The notes below the pieces were generated by a model. The model was not told the DNA's origin and ran no database searches. It saw only the letters and a list, made by a program, of their open reading frames with translations. Position numbers and translations under genes: made by a program. From Flavobacteriales bacterium (GTDB lineage: Bacteria > Bacteroidota > Bacteroidia > Flavobacteriales_F > PHOS-HE28): a DNA stretch of 64,000 bases. Shown piece by piece: positions 8,352-16,632 of this stretch. Positions within the stretch are counted from its first letter, which is position 1. Every line of letters begins with the position of its first letter. The stretch spans positions 1-64,000 of the forward strand of contig JADJXF010000011.1 of NCBI GenBank assembly GCA_016715995.1. Direction: 5' to 3'.

Positions 8352-10598
8352 TCAACGCTGGATCACTACGCGGCGCACGGCGCGTCCTGCGGCATCTTCA
8401 GCGACCAGTGTGTAGAGCCCGGCAGCTAGGCCGCTGGCATCGAGGCTCATAGAGGCCTGCCCGTGAATGCCGCCAGTCATGAGCGAGATACGCCCGGTGG
8501 CATCCAGAAGGAAGAGCCGTTCCACGCGCTGGAAGCCGCTGAAGCGGATGTTGAGCAGGCCGTCGGTGGGATGGGGGTACACCGGAAGGCCATGTTCCGA
8601 GGCCAACTCTGGCACGCCCACCACTTCGACGCAGAACGGCGGATCCGTTTGGAACTGGTCGCCATACTGCCCATCGCTCTCCACCAGCACGGTTCCGTCG
8701 GCGTTCTGGATGATGAGGCTGCCGTTGCCTTCGGTGCAGCAGATGCCATCGCCGAATGCATCGTCGATCGTGAAGATGTAGCAGCCGTCGGTGAGGCACC
8801 ATTGCACTGAATCGACCGTGCCCGCATCGAAGTCGGGATAGGGGCCGCCGCTATACAGGATGGTTCCCAGGTCCGTGGCGAGGTTCCATGTGATATCACT
8901 GCCATAGTTGTCCAGCGTCAACAGGAACAGCACATTCCCGCCAGGGTTGTTCACTGTGAAGGTGTACTGCCAGGGATCGTTCACGGGCACCTGGTCCACG
9001 TTGCCATTGGGCTCGCTGCTTGTGACCACCAGCGTGTGCGTGCCGGTGGGGGCGACGATTGGCGGCAAGGGGACATTCACGGTCTGCTCTGGCTGCAACG
9101 ACCCGGTCCATGTGTACACGAACGGAGGGCCGCCTTGCAGGCCGTAGGTGACGGTGATGGCGGTAAGGACCACTACACCGTTGTTCTTGAGCGTGACGAT
9201 GGGCGCGATGACCGAATCGCCGCAGATCAATTCCGGGATGTTCACGATGCTCGTCACGGCGGCATCGAAATAGATGGGCTCCTCGATGGGCTCACCGTCG
9301 CCTAGGCCAGGGAGCGAATCGCCGCAAGAGCCGAGGTATTGCTCCAGCAAGGGCCAGCTCACGTCGAACCGTCCGTAATAGTCGTCCACGCTGTTCGCGC
9401 AGTTCGCGGCGCCGCCGTACAGCTGCCCGATGACCATTTTGTTCTGGTTCCAGAGCCCGCTGCCGCTGCTGCCCGGTTCAGTGGTGCCGGCGTCCCATAC
9501 GGTCACCTGCCAGCAATCCGCAGCACCGGTGCCCAGGTCGATGTTGGTCTGCTGAACGGGGCTGGTCGAAAGACTGATCTTCTTGATGTCCCCACTGGGA
9601 TGATGGATGCCGCACACGGTGTCCGGGGTCGTGCCGCTCTTGTCCCATCCGCTGTAGAACACCTCGTAATCATCAGGCGGGATGCTGCTCAGCTGGAGGA
9701 AGGCCATGTCCGTTGGCGCATTGCTCACCAGCATGACGCAGTTGGCCACGGTCTGGTCGATGGGGCCGTTCTCCGTCGGGTCGCAGGTGGGACTGTCCCA
9801 GTTGAAGCGGAAGACCCAATTCTCCACATCAGCGTCGAGGCAATGCGCGGCGGTGAGGAAGTAAGGTGTGCTGTCCTGTGCGCAGTTGTTCAGCAGCGTG
9901 CCCGTGCAGAACCCGCTGCCGCCGGTGGTGATGATGGCCACGCTGCGGATCTGATCGCGCCAGTCGTCGCCTTCGGGGCAGATCACATTGATGTTGCATG
10001 GCCCGCTATCGCCGAGGTCCTTCATGTAGCGGAACACATCGCGGTAGGCATGTGTCACGCGATCGATGTGCAATTCGCCTTGGCCGACGACCGCGCCCGG
10101 CTCGTGGTACTCCACCGTGATGCGTGATCCTGGCATCTGCGAAACACCCAGGCTGGCAAGGCCTCCTGTGCTCCTTGCATCGAATGCGCCGAAATGGACC
10201 CCCTCATCGTTGTAGACGAAGACACGTCCTCCCGCAGGCACCGCGAACCGATCGAATCGGAAGTTGATGCTGAACGCGCCCGGGCACTCGATGGCCGCGC
10301 GCCAAACGCGGTCGCCATTGCGGAGCGCCGTCCACACGCCATGCGCCGCGGTTCCCAGATCCACCGCGTGGTTGAATCCGAACCGGTAGGGTCCTTTCTC
10401 ACCGGCAGCACGGCGGGCTTCATCCTCGGCCATCAGCGCGTTGGCATCCACTGCGGGGAGCACCAGCACCGGAGGCTGTTGCAATCGTGGCCCTTGTGGC
10501 AGCAGCCCAAGAGGACGGCCACCGAAGGATACCTGGGCCATCGCGCTTTGCGACAGCAGGAGGAAGATCGGTAGGAGCCGGCGTAGTGGTCCGCGCAT
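8352..10598 (-). CDS. T9SS-exported trypsin-like serine protease with CARDB domain
   Basis: 748 aa. Signal peptide MRGPLRRLLPIFLLLSQSAMA, then a propeptide-like region, then a chymotrypsin-fold catalytic domain resembling lysyl endopeptidases. The triad is visible: His in TAAHC, Asp in TDMAFLQL, Ser in PGSSGSGLW; several Cys could form disulfides. A CARDB-like Ig domain (ELICGDSVIAPIVTLKNNG) and a second beta domain follow, ending in a Por-type sorting domain (VYPHPTDGLLNIRF ... LYTLVAEDAAGRAVRRVVIQR). Inferred cell-surface or secreted protease. The gene at 10691-12241 is a shorter paralogue. Confidence 0.9.
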   Translation of the reverse strand: MRGPLRRLLPIFLLLSQSAMAQVSFGGRPLGLLPQGPRLQQPPVLVLPAVDANALMAEDEARRAAGEKGPYRFGFNHAVDLGTAAHGVWTALRNGDRVWRAAIECPGAFSINFRFDRFAVPAGGRVFVYNDEGVHFGAFDARSTGGLASLGVSQMPGSRITVEYHEPGAVVGQGELHIDRVTHAYRDVFRYMKDLGDSGPCNINVICPEGDDWRDQIRSVAIITTGGSGFCTGTLLNNCAQDSTPYFLTAAHCLDADVENWVFRFNWDSPTCDPTENGPIDQTVANCVMLVSNAPTDMAFLQLSSIPPDDYEVFYSGWDKSGTTPDTVCGIHHPSGDIKKISLSTSPVQQTNIDLGTGAADCWQVTVWDAGTTEPGSSGSGLWNQNKMVIGQLYGGAANCANSVDDYYGRFDVSWPLLEQYLGSCGDSLPGLGDGEPIEEPIYFDAAVTSIVNIPELICGDSVIAPIVTLKNNGVVVLTAITVTYGLQGGPPFVYTWTGSLQPEQTVNVPLPPIVAPTGTHTLVVTSSEPNGNVDQVPVNDPWQYTFTVNNPGGNVLFLLTLDNYGSDITWNLATDLGTILYSGGPYPDFDAGTVDSVQWCLTDGCYIFTIDDAFGDGICCTEGNGSLIIQNADGTVLVESDGQYGDQFQTDPPFCVEVVGVPELASEHGLPVYPHPTDGLLNIRFSGFQRVERLFLLDATGRISLMTGGIHGQASMSLDASGLAAGLYTLVAEDAAGRAVRRVVIQR

Positions 10599-10617
10599 GT
10601 GCGATGGATTGACCGTG

Positions 10618-10645
10618 TGAAGATAGACGTGCCCCTGAAAGCAAA
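10618..10645 (-). promoter_or_regulatory. Promoter of the long T9SS protease
   Basis: Minus strand TTTG (10642-10645), 16 nt spacer, TATCTTCA (10618-10625), close to the Bacteroidota TTTG-N17-23-TAnnTTTG pattern. The ATG is 19 nt downstream. The TTTG abuts the terminator of the upstream paralogue. Confidence 0.5.
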
Positions 10646-10671
10646 GGACCGCTGGCGCATGCCAACGGTCC
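10646..10671 (-). terminator. Intrinsic terminator after the short T9SS protease
   Basis: Inverted repeat GGACCGCTGGC / GCCAACGGTCC (one mismatch, 4-nt loop) 19 nt past the stop at 10691. On the minus strand it is followed by a T-rich stretch, TTTGCTTTC. Confidence 0.6.
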
Positions 10672-10690
10672 TATTCGTTTGTTCGTGCGA

Positions 10691-12241
10691 TCAGCGGGTG
10701 AGCACAAGACGCTGCACCGTATGGTAGCCGTCGGCAACGGCCTCCACGAGGTAGATGCCTTCGGTCTCGCCGCTGAGATCGATGGTGAGGCGCTCCATGC
10801 CGCTGCCCACCGTACGGGCAATCACCTGCTTACCGAGGGCGTCGAACACGTTCACGCGGCCGCCACTGCGCATGCCGGTTGGCAAGGAGACCGTCACCGT
10901 GCCTTGCGTCGGATTGGGTGCGATGACCAAGTCTTTCGTTTCGACGGTCTCATTCACGCTGGTGGTGAGCGGATAGCCCTGCAACGTGTTGCCGCAGTCG
11001 CCCAACCAAGTGGCGAGGTATTGGTAGCTCACATTGAAGCGCCCGAAGTAATCGTTGATGTTGTTGCTGCATGAGGCCTGACCACCATAGAGCTGACCGA
11101 TGAGTAAGCCGTTCTGATTCCAAAGGCCGCTGCCGCTGCTTCCCGGTTCGGTGGTGCCATCCTCCCATGCCGCAATTCGCCAGGTAGCGGCGCCGCCCCA
11201 GCTTACCTGTGTCGCAGGGTTGGTATCAAAACTGATCTTCTTAATGTCGCCGTCGGGGTGATGGATGCAGGTGGACGACGTGGGCGCCGTGCCGCTCTTA
11301 TCCCAACCGGTGTAGAACACATTGTAGTTCGCCGGCGGGGTGCTGTTCAACTGGAGCAGGGCCACATCGCTCGCGGCATTGTTCGCACGAAGCTGACTTC
11401 CGCTCACGGTCTGATTGGTCGGGGCGTTCGTCGTCGGGGTGCAAGTGGGGCTGTTCCAATTGAAGCGGAACACCCAGCTGTTGTTTCCGCCCAGGCAGTG
11501 GTTCGCGGTGAGGAAGTAGGGTGTGCCGTTGTTCGCGCAGTTGTTGATGAGCTGACCGGTGCAGATGCCTTGGCCGCCCACGGTAATCAACGCCACGCTG
11601 CGGATCTGATCGCGCCAGTCGTCGCCTTCGGGGCAGATCACGTTGTTGTTGCATGCGCCGCTGGTGCCGAAGCCCTTCATCGAACCGAACAGGTCGCGGT
11701 AGGCATGCGTCACTTGGCCAATCCGTAGGAAGCCCTCACCGCGCACAGCGAAGGGCTCCACGTACTCGATGGTGATGCGCTCGCCCGGAAGCTGCGTGAC
11801 GCCAAGGATCGTCTGGCCCGGATTGCTCTCGGCAGTGAACGCGCCCAAGGTCTCGCCAGCCTCGTTGTAAACGAAAACCTGCCCGCCATCGGGAACGATG
11901 TAGTCGTTGAACTCGAAATTGATGCTGAAGGCGCTGGGGCATTCGATGGAAAGGCGCCAGACTGCATCGCCGTCGGGCAGGGGGGTCCATACGCCGCTAT
12001 TGCCGGTGGACAGGTTGGTGCTGTGGTTGAACCCGAAGCGATACGGCCCTTTGATGCCTTGCGCAATGCGCTGCTCATCCTCGGCCATCATCGCCGCGGC
12101 ATCCACCTCGGGCATGACGTGCAAGGGCGCGGCGGGCAGATGGGTTTTCGTGAGGCCGTAGGGTTGGCCTCCGAAGGAGACCTGTGCGGCAGCGGGCAGC
12201 GTTGCGGCGAGCACGAGGCCGAGCGCGTAGGCGTGCTTCAT
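10691..12241 (-). CDS. T9SS-exported trypsin-like serine protease, short paralogue
   Basis: 516 aa. Signal peptide MKHAYALGLVLAATLPAAA, then the shared motif QVSFGGQPYGL just after the predicted cleavage site. The propeptide and catalytic region match the neighbour 8352-10598 closely (GDDWRDQIRSVALIT, FLTANHC, SDVALLQL, PGSSGSGLW). The His-box is TANHC rather than TAAHC, but the His is kept. It lacks the CARDB and extra beta domain of its neighbour and goes directly to the T9SS sorting domain (IAPNPTQGTVTVSL ... GIYLVEAVADGYHTVQRLVLTR). A tandem duplication followed by domain gain or loss is inferred. Confidence 0.9.
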   Translation of the reverse strand: MKHAYALGLVLAATLPAAAQVSFGGQPYGLTKTHLPAAPLHVMPEVDAAAMMAEDEQRIAQGIKGPYRFGFNHSTNLSTGNSGVWTPLPDGDAVWRLSIECPSAFSINFEFNDYIVPDGGQVFVYNEAGETLGAFTAESNPGQTILGVTQLPGERITIEYVEPFAVRGEGFLRIGQVTHAYRDLFGSMKGFGTSGACNNNVICPEGDDWRDQIRSVALITVGGQGICTGQLINNCANNGTPYFLTANHCLGGNNSWVFRFNWNSPTCTPTTNAPTNQTVSGSQLRANNAASDVALLQLNSTPPANYNVFYTGWDKSGTAPTSSTCIHHPDGDIKKISFDTNPATQVSWGGAATWRIAAWEDGTTEPGSSGSGLWNQNGLLIGQLYGGQASCSNNINDYFGRFNVSYQYLATWLGDCGNTLQGYPLTTSVNETVETKDLVIAPNPTQGTVTVSLPTGMRSGGRVNVFDALGKQVIARTVGSGMERLTIDLSGETEGIYLVEAVADGYHTVQRLVLTR

Positions 12242-12287
12242 GATTCTGGGGTTCTGGTTGTTGGTGAATTCAAGGAATGGACGGCGA

Positions 12288-12295
12288 CGAAGTTA
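12288..12295 (-). promoter_or_regulatory. -7 promoter element for the short T9SS protease
   Basis: TAACTTCG on the minus strand, 46 nt before the ATG. It lies in the 217-nt gap 12242-12458, where I see no gene or RNA. Confidence 0.35.
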
Positions 12296-12458
12296 AACGC
12301 CTCATCACACGCTCCGCGCATTCATCACTTCCAAGATGGGAATCACGCTGCCGGGCTACCCGCAGCACGCATGGGGTTGGATGACAGCCATTCATGCCTT
12401 TCGATCGACCAATTGAATCCATAGGCCGACGAGACGCCCAAACTCGCCAAACCTGCTC

Positions 12459-14501
12459 CTACTTCGCCGATTCCTGAGCGCGCTCTTCAATCAGCCGGCG
12501 CATGGCGAACAGTTCATCCCGCAATTGGGCGGCGGCGATGAAATCAAGCTCCTTGGCGGATTTGCGCATCTGCGATTCCAGCACGTCGGCATTCTTCACT
12601 AGCTGATTGGTGCTCATGTACTTCATCACCGGGTCCGCTGCAAGGCTCAGTGAATCCTCTGGTTCCACGTATGCCTTCGGTGGCACGCCTTGGATATCGA
12701 GCACTGCGGTCTGCCGGAGCACATCAGCACGATCGCGCTTGATGGCCGTGGGCGTGATACCGTGTTCCTGGTTATAGGCCAGCTGCTTGACGCGGCGCCG
12801 GTCGGTTTCCTCCATCGTACGGCGCATGCTGTCTGTCACCTTGTCGGCGTAGAAGACCACCAGCCCGTTCACGTTTCGCGCGGCGCGCCCTGCCGTCTGG
12901 GTGAGTGACCGGTTGCTGCGCAGGAAGCCCTCCTTGTCCGCATCGAGCACGGCTACCAAGCTCACCTCCGGCAGGTCGAGGCCTTCCCGCAGCAGGTTCA
13001 CGCCCACCAGCACATCGAACAGGCCGAGGCGCAACTGGCGCAGGATCTCGATGCGCTCCAGGGTCTCCACATCGCTGTGGATGTACTTGCATTTCACGCC
13101 GTTCTTCAGGAGGAACTCGCTCAGCTCCTCCGCCATGCGCTTGGTGAGGGTCGTCACCAGCACGCGTTCATCGCGCTTGCTCCGGTGGCGGATCTCATCC
13201 AGCAGGTCATCGATCTGGTCATGGCTCGGCCGCACCTCGATGGGGGGGTCCAGCAGGCCGGTGGGTCGAACCACCTGCTCCACCACAACGCCCTCGCTCA
13301 TGCGCAACTCGTAGTCGGCAGGCGTGGCGCTCACGAAGAGCACCTGGCCGATCAGTTCCTCGAACTCCTCGAACTTGAGCGGGCGGTTGTCCATGGCGCT
13401 GGGCAATCGGAAGCCGTACTCGACCAGGTTGCGCTTGCGGCTGCGGTCGCCGCCGTACATGGCCTGCACCTGGCTCACCGTCACATGGCTCTCATCAATG
13501 ACCATCAGGAAGTCCTCAGGGAAATAATCGATGAGGCAGAATGGGCGCTGGCCGGTCTCACGGCGGTCGAAGTAGCGGCTGTAGTTCTCGATGCCGGAGC
13601 AATAGCCCAGCTCGCGCATCATCTCCAGGTCGTGCAGCACACGTTCCTCCAGCCGTTTGGCCTCGAGGTGCTTGCCAATCTCGCGGAAGAAGGCCACATG
13701 CTTCACCATGTCATCGCGGATGGCCTGCAGCGCGGCGTTCATCGTCTCGCGGCTGGTGACGAAGATGTTCGCCGGATACACGGTGGTGCGATCCACGGTT
13801 TCGATGGTCCGGTTGTCGGCCGTGGTGAATCGCTCGATCCGTTCGATCGCATCGCCCCAGAAGTGGATCCGGATGCCCTCATCGGCATTGGCGAGGTACA
13901 CCTCCACCACATCGCCGCGCACCCGGAAATTTCCCCGCACCGGGTCATCATCCCTACGGCTGTAGAGGGCCTCCACGAACTTGTGCAGCAGCGCGTTGCG
14001 CGAAACCTTCATGCCCGCATGCACCTCCACCACGCTCTGGCGGAACTCCACCGGGTTGCCGATGCCATAGATGCAGCTCACGCTCGCCACCACGATCACG
14101 TTCCGACGGCCGCTGAGCAGCGCGCTGCTGGCGCTCAGCCTCAGCTTCTCGATCTCGTCGTTGATCGAGAGGTCCTTCTCGATGTAGGTGTTCGTGGTGG
14201 GCAGGTAGGCCTCGGGCTGGTAGTAGTCGTAATAGCTCACGAAATACTCCACCAGGTCATTCGGGAAGAAGTGCTTGAACTCCCCATAGAGCTGCGCCGC
14301 CAGTGTCTTGTTGTGGCTCAGCACCAAGGTGGGCCGGTCCACCTGCGCGATGACGTTCGCCACCGTGAAGGTCTTTCCCGAGCCGGTGACGCCGAGCAGC
14401 GTCTGGGCCGGCACGCCGCTGTTCAGTCCGTCCACAAGCTGGCGAATGGCCTCCGGCTGGTCGCCGGTGGGCGAGAATTCCGAGATGAGTTGGAAGGGCA
14501 T
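12459..14501 (-). CDS. uvrB: UvrABC excinuclease subunit UvrB
   Basis: 680 aa. Damage-loading helicase-like subunit of nucleotide excision repair, working with UvrA and UvrC. Walker A GVTGSGKT (residues 37-44), the beta-hairpin region YYDYYQPEAYLP that clamps the damaged strand, DESHVTVSQVQAMYGGDRSRK, helicase motifs VLVTTLTKRMAEEL and REGLDLPEVSLVAVLDADKEGFLRS, QTAGRAARN, and a C-terminal UVR motif (QLRDELFAMRRLIEERA) for UvrC contact. The ATG at 14501 gives the canonical MPFQLISEFSPTGDQPEAI. The upstream TTG extension is out because the -7 element lies inside it. Confidence 0.98.
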   Translation of the reverse strand: MPFQLISEFSPTGDQPEAIRQLVDGLNSGVPAQTLLGVTGSGKTFTVANVIAQVDRPTLVLSHNKTLAAQLYGEFKHFFPNDLVEYFVSYYDYYQPEAYLPTTNTYIEKDLSINDEIEKLRLSASSALLSGRRNVIVVASVSCIYGIGNPVEFRQSVVEVHAGMKVSRNALLHKFVEALYSRRDDDPVRGNFRVRGDVVEVYLANADEGIRIHFWGDAIERIERFTTADNRTIETVDRTTVYPANIFVTSRETMNAALQAIRDDMVKHVAFFREIGKHLEAKRLEERVLHDLEMMRELGYCSGIENYSRYFDRRETGQRPFCLIDYFPEDFLMVIDESHVTVSQVQAMYGGDRSRKRNLVEYGFRLPSAMDNRPLKFEEFEELIGQVLFVSATPADYELRMSEGVVVEQVVRPTGLLDPPIEVRPSHDQIDDLLDEIRHRSKRDERVLVTTLTKRMAEELSEFLLKNGVKCKYIHSDVETLERIEILRQLRLGLFDVLVGVNLLREGLDLPEVSLVAVLDADKEGFLRSNRSLTQTAGRAARNVNGLVVFYADKVTDSMRRTMEETDRRRVKQLAYNQEHGITPTAIKRDRADVLRQTAVLDIQGVPPKAYVEPEDSLSLAADPVMKYMSTNQLVKNADVLESQMRKSAKELDFIAAAQLRDELFAMRRLIEERAQESAK

Positions 14502-14515
14502 CAGGAATGAGCACG

Positions 14516-14523
14516 CAAAGGTA
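14516..14523 (-). promoter_or_regulatory. -7 promoter element for uvrB
   Basis: Perfect TACCTTTG on the minus strand, 14 nt before the uvrB ATG. Confidence 0.6.
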
Positions 14524-14539
14524 CCTGCCGTGCGGCAGG
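14524..14539. promoter_or_regulatory. Inverted repeat between the uvrB and pyrD promoters
   Basis: CCTGCCG-TG-CGGCAGG, a perfect 7-bp inverted repeat lying directly upstream of the uvrB -7 element and 11 nt upstream of the pyrD -7 element. A shared operator is possible; a short palindrome in GC-rich DNA can also arise by chance. Confidence 0.35.
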
Positions 14540-14550
14540 ACATGCCCGGC

Positions 14551-14558
14551 TACATTCG
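14551..14558 (+). promoter_or_regulatory. -7 promoter element for pyrD
   Basis: TACATTCG followed by a 7-nt CGCCCG-type spacer and the pyrD ATG. It is almost identical to the module before the epimerase gene at 32009. Confidence 0.6.
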
Positions 14559-14565
14559 CCCGCCG

Positions 14566-15609
14566 ATGTACGCGCTGCTCCGACCGCTACTGTTCATTCT
14601 CCCGCCGGAGCGCGCGCATCGCCTCACCTTCTTCCTTCTCGGAATCGCGGCCAGGATCCCTGGCATGATCCGCTTGATCGGCGGTGGCCCCCCGCCGAAG
14701 TCCGCCGTAGTTGACCTCATGGGCCTTCATTTCCCATCGCCCGTAGGATTGGCCGCTGGTATGGACAAGGATGCACGGCATGTCGACGCGCTCTCTTGCC
14801 TGGGTTTCGGCTTCATCGAGGTGGGCACGCTCACGCCAAGACCGCAGGTCGGCAATCCGCCTCCGCGCCTCTTCCGGTTACCAAAGGATCGCGCGCTCAT
14901 CAACCGCATGGGCTTCAATAATGGCGGCGTTGATGCAGCGGCGGAACGCCTGCGCGCTAGACGGCCCGGGGTCATCGTTGGGGGCAACATCGGGAAGAAC
15001 AAGGACACGCCGAACGAGCAGGCCGCGGCAGACTACCTCGTGTGCTTCGATGCGCTGCATGACGTGGTGGACTATTTCGTGGTGAATGTGAGTTCGCCCA
15101 ACACGCCTGGACTGCGTGAGTTGCAAGAGAAGGAACCTCTGCTCGACCTGCTGAAGCAGTTGCGCGGCAGAAGCACGGCCAAGGCACATAGCGCCACGCC
15201 CAAGCCCATCCTGTTGAAGATCGCACCGGACCTCACGGATGCGCAGGTCGATGACGTGTGCGACGTGGTGAAGTCGAGCGGTATCGCCGGGGTGATCGCC
15301 ACCAATACCACCATTGCGCGGCAAGGCCTTCGAACAAGCGCGAAGGCCGTGGAGGCCATGGGTCCCGGAGGATTGAGCGGACCACCGGTGCGTGCGCGAA
15401 GCACGGAGGTCATCCGCATGCTGCGCGATCGATTGCCGCGCCCGCTGGTCATCATCGGTGTGGGCGGAGTCGACAGCGCGGAGAGCGCCATGGAGAAGCT
15501 GCGAGCAGGTGCGGACCTCGTACAGGTGTACACCGGCCTCATCTACGCCGGACCGCAGCTGCCCGCACGGATCAACCGCGCTTTCGCAGAGAATCGGAGA
15601 CTGGGCTGA
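14566..15609 (+). CDS. pyrD: Dihydroorotate dehydrogenase (quinone), class 2
   Basis: 347 aa. Fourth step of de novo pyrimidine synthesis: oxidises dihydroorotate to orotate with FMN, passing electrons to membrane quinone. The N-terminal extension (MYALLRPLLFILPPERAHRLTF) is the amphipathic membrane-binding part that marks class 2. FMN/substrate motifs: GLAAGMDKDA, GTLTPRPQVGNPPPRLFRLP, INRMGFNN, NVSSPNTPGLR (catalytic Ser region), KIAPDLTD, ATNTT, GGLSG, GVGGVDSAESAMEKLRAGADLVQVYTGLIY. It starts divergently from uvrB and converges on the FkbM gene with 3 nt between stops. Confidence 0.97.
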   Translation: MYALLRPLLFILPPERAHRLTFFLLGIAARIPGMIRLIGGGPPPKSAVVDLMGLHFPSPVGLAAGMDKDARHVDALSCLGFGFIEVGTLTPRPQVGNPPPRLFRLPKDRALINRMGFNNGGVDAAAERLRARRPGVIVGGNIGKNKDTPNEQAAADYLVCFDALHDVVDYFVVNVSSPNTPGLRELQEKEPLLDLLKQLRGRSTAKAHSATPKPILLKIAPDLTDAQVDDVCDVVKSSGIAGVIATNTTIARQGLRTSAKAVEAMGPGGLSGPPVRARSTEVIRMLRDRLPRPLVIIGVGGVDSAESAMEKLRAGADLVQVYTGLIYAGPQLPARINRAFAENRRLG

Positions 15610-15612
15610 TCA

Positions 15613-16518
15613 TCAAGTGGCCGGCAGCCCGATGCGCGCGGCTTCCGCCTCGGTGCATAGGATGTAGTTGTAGCCGTGGCCGCCTTTCTCATCCATGGCC
15701 GTGATGCCAGGCATGCGCTTCATGCCTTCCTGTTCATCCACTTGGAAATAACTGTAGCCAAGTCCGTCAATCGCATCGATGATTCCTCGAGCAACGGCAT
15801 CATTAAGCACTTCGATGAAGATCGTGGGCCTGTCAACGAGGTAACGCCCCATGCCCTTGAGCACAGCGGGCTCGTGGCGCTCCACGTCGATCTTCAGCAG
15901 GTCGACCCGCGTAATTGCGGCCTGTTCGAGCACATCATCCATGCGTTCCACCGCCACTTCGCAAGTTCCTGCTTCGCCTGCGTACCCGGGTTCCAAGGAG
16001 GCCAGGTAGCCGTGGTCGCCGATGTCCTGGAACAGCGTGGCTTTCCCGGCGTGAACGCTGAGGGCTGAAGCATGCACCTGGATGTCGTAGCCATTGAGTG
16101 CCACGTTCGCCTCGAGCCTTTCTCTTATCCGTGGCAGGGGCTCGAAGCAATGGACCTTGGCACTTGGGGTGATGCACTTCGCAACCAGCGCGAAGAGGCC
16201 GGTGTTTGCGCCGACATCGATAATGGCTCGGCGCCCTTCGCAGGCTTTGGCCCACGCCTGCATTGTCTTCGGTTCCCACAATGCGTAAAGTCCGGTCCAG
16301 AAGATGAGGGTTTCCAGCTGGTGGCCATGGTTCACCATCCGGAAGCGTCTGCCTGGTGCGGCTTCAATGGTGAATGGACCACGGAAGAGGAGGTGCTCCA
16401 CCAAAGGTCGTCGGGGCCGCCAGAAGTGACGAAGCACCGTGAAAATCTCTCGCTTGAACGGTACCATCCGGTACACGAACCGGCCGAACCGCGTACTCCT
16501 GCTACCTCCGCTCATCAT
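15613..16518 (-). CDS. FkbM-family methyltransferase
   Basis: 301 aa. SAM-binding motif IIDVGANTGLFALVAK (about residues 100-115), then CFEPLP, VDLLKIDVERHEPAVLKGM and PTIFIEVL, the order seen in FkbM O-methyltransferases that often modify glycans or natural products. The start is taken as the first of two adjacent ATG codons at 16518; a TTG at 16548 would add ten residues. Substrate unknown; surface-glycan genes follow 6 kb downstream, but nothing ties it directly to them. Confidence 0.85.
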   Translation of the reverse strand: MMSGGSRSTRFGRFVYRMVPFKREIFTVLRHFWRPRRPLVEHLLFRGPFTIEAAPGRRFRMVNHGHQLETLIFWTGLYALWEPKTMQAWAKACEGRRAIIDVGANTGLFALVAKCITPSAKVHCFEPLPRIRERLEANVALNGYDIQVHASALSVHAGKATLFQDIGDHGYLASLEPGYAGEAGTCEVAVERMDDVLEQAAITRVDLLKIDVERHEPAVLKGMGRYLVDRPTIFIEVLNDAVARGIIDAIDGLGYSYFQVDEQEGMKRMPGITAMDEKGGHGYNYILCTEAEAARIGLPAT

Positions 16519-16616
16519 TCCTACCGATGCACCTGAATCGCGCGCCAATCGTCAGCAAAGAAACGACCCGCGTTGCGAGCGGTTGCCTCATCGCATCGGT
16601 TTTGATCCGGGCGGTC

Positions 16617-16624
16617 GACCTTTG
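16617..16624 (+). promoter_or_regulatory. -7 promoter element for the HMG-CoA lyase gene
   Basis: GACCTTTG, one mismatch to TAnnTTTG, 8 nt before the ATG at 16633. Confidence 0.45.
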
Positions 16625-16632
16625 CGGGATAT

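Noticed and set aside
12242..12458. Possible tRNA or small RNA
   Set aside because: No cloverleaf or conserved structure visible, only a weak promoter.
13077..14510. 477-codon plus-strand frame
   Set aside because: Antisense shadow of uvrB; low-complexity His/Leu/Val-rich product.
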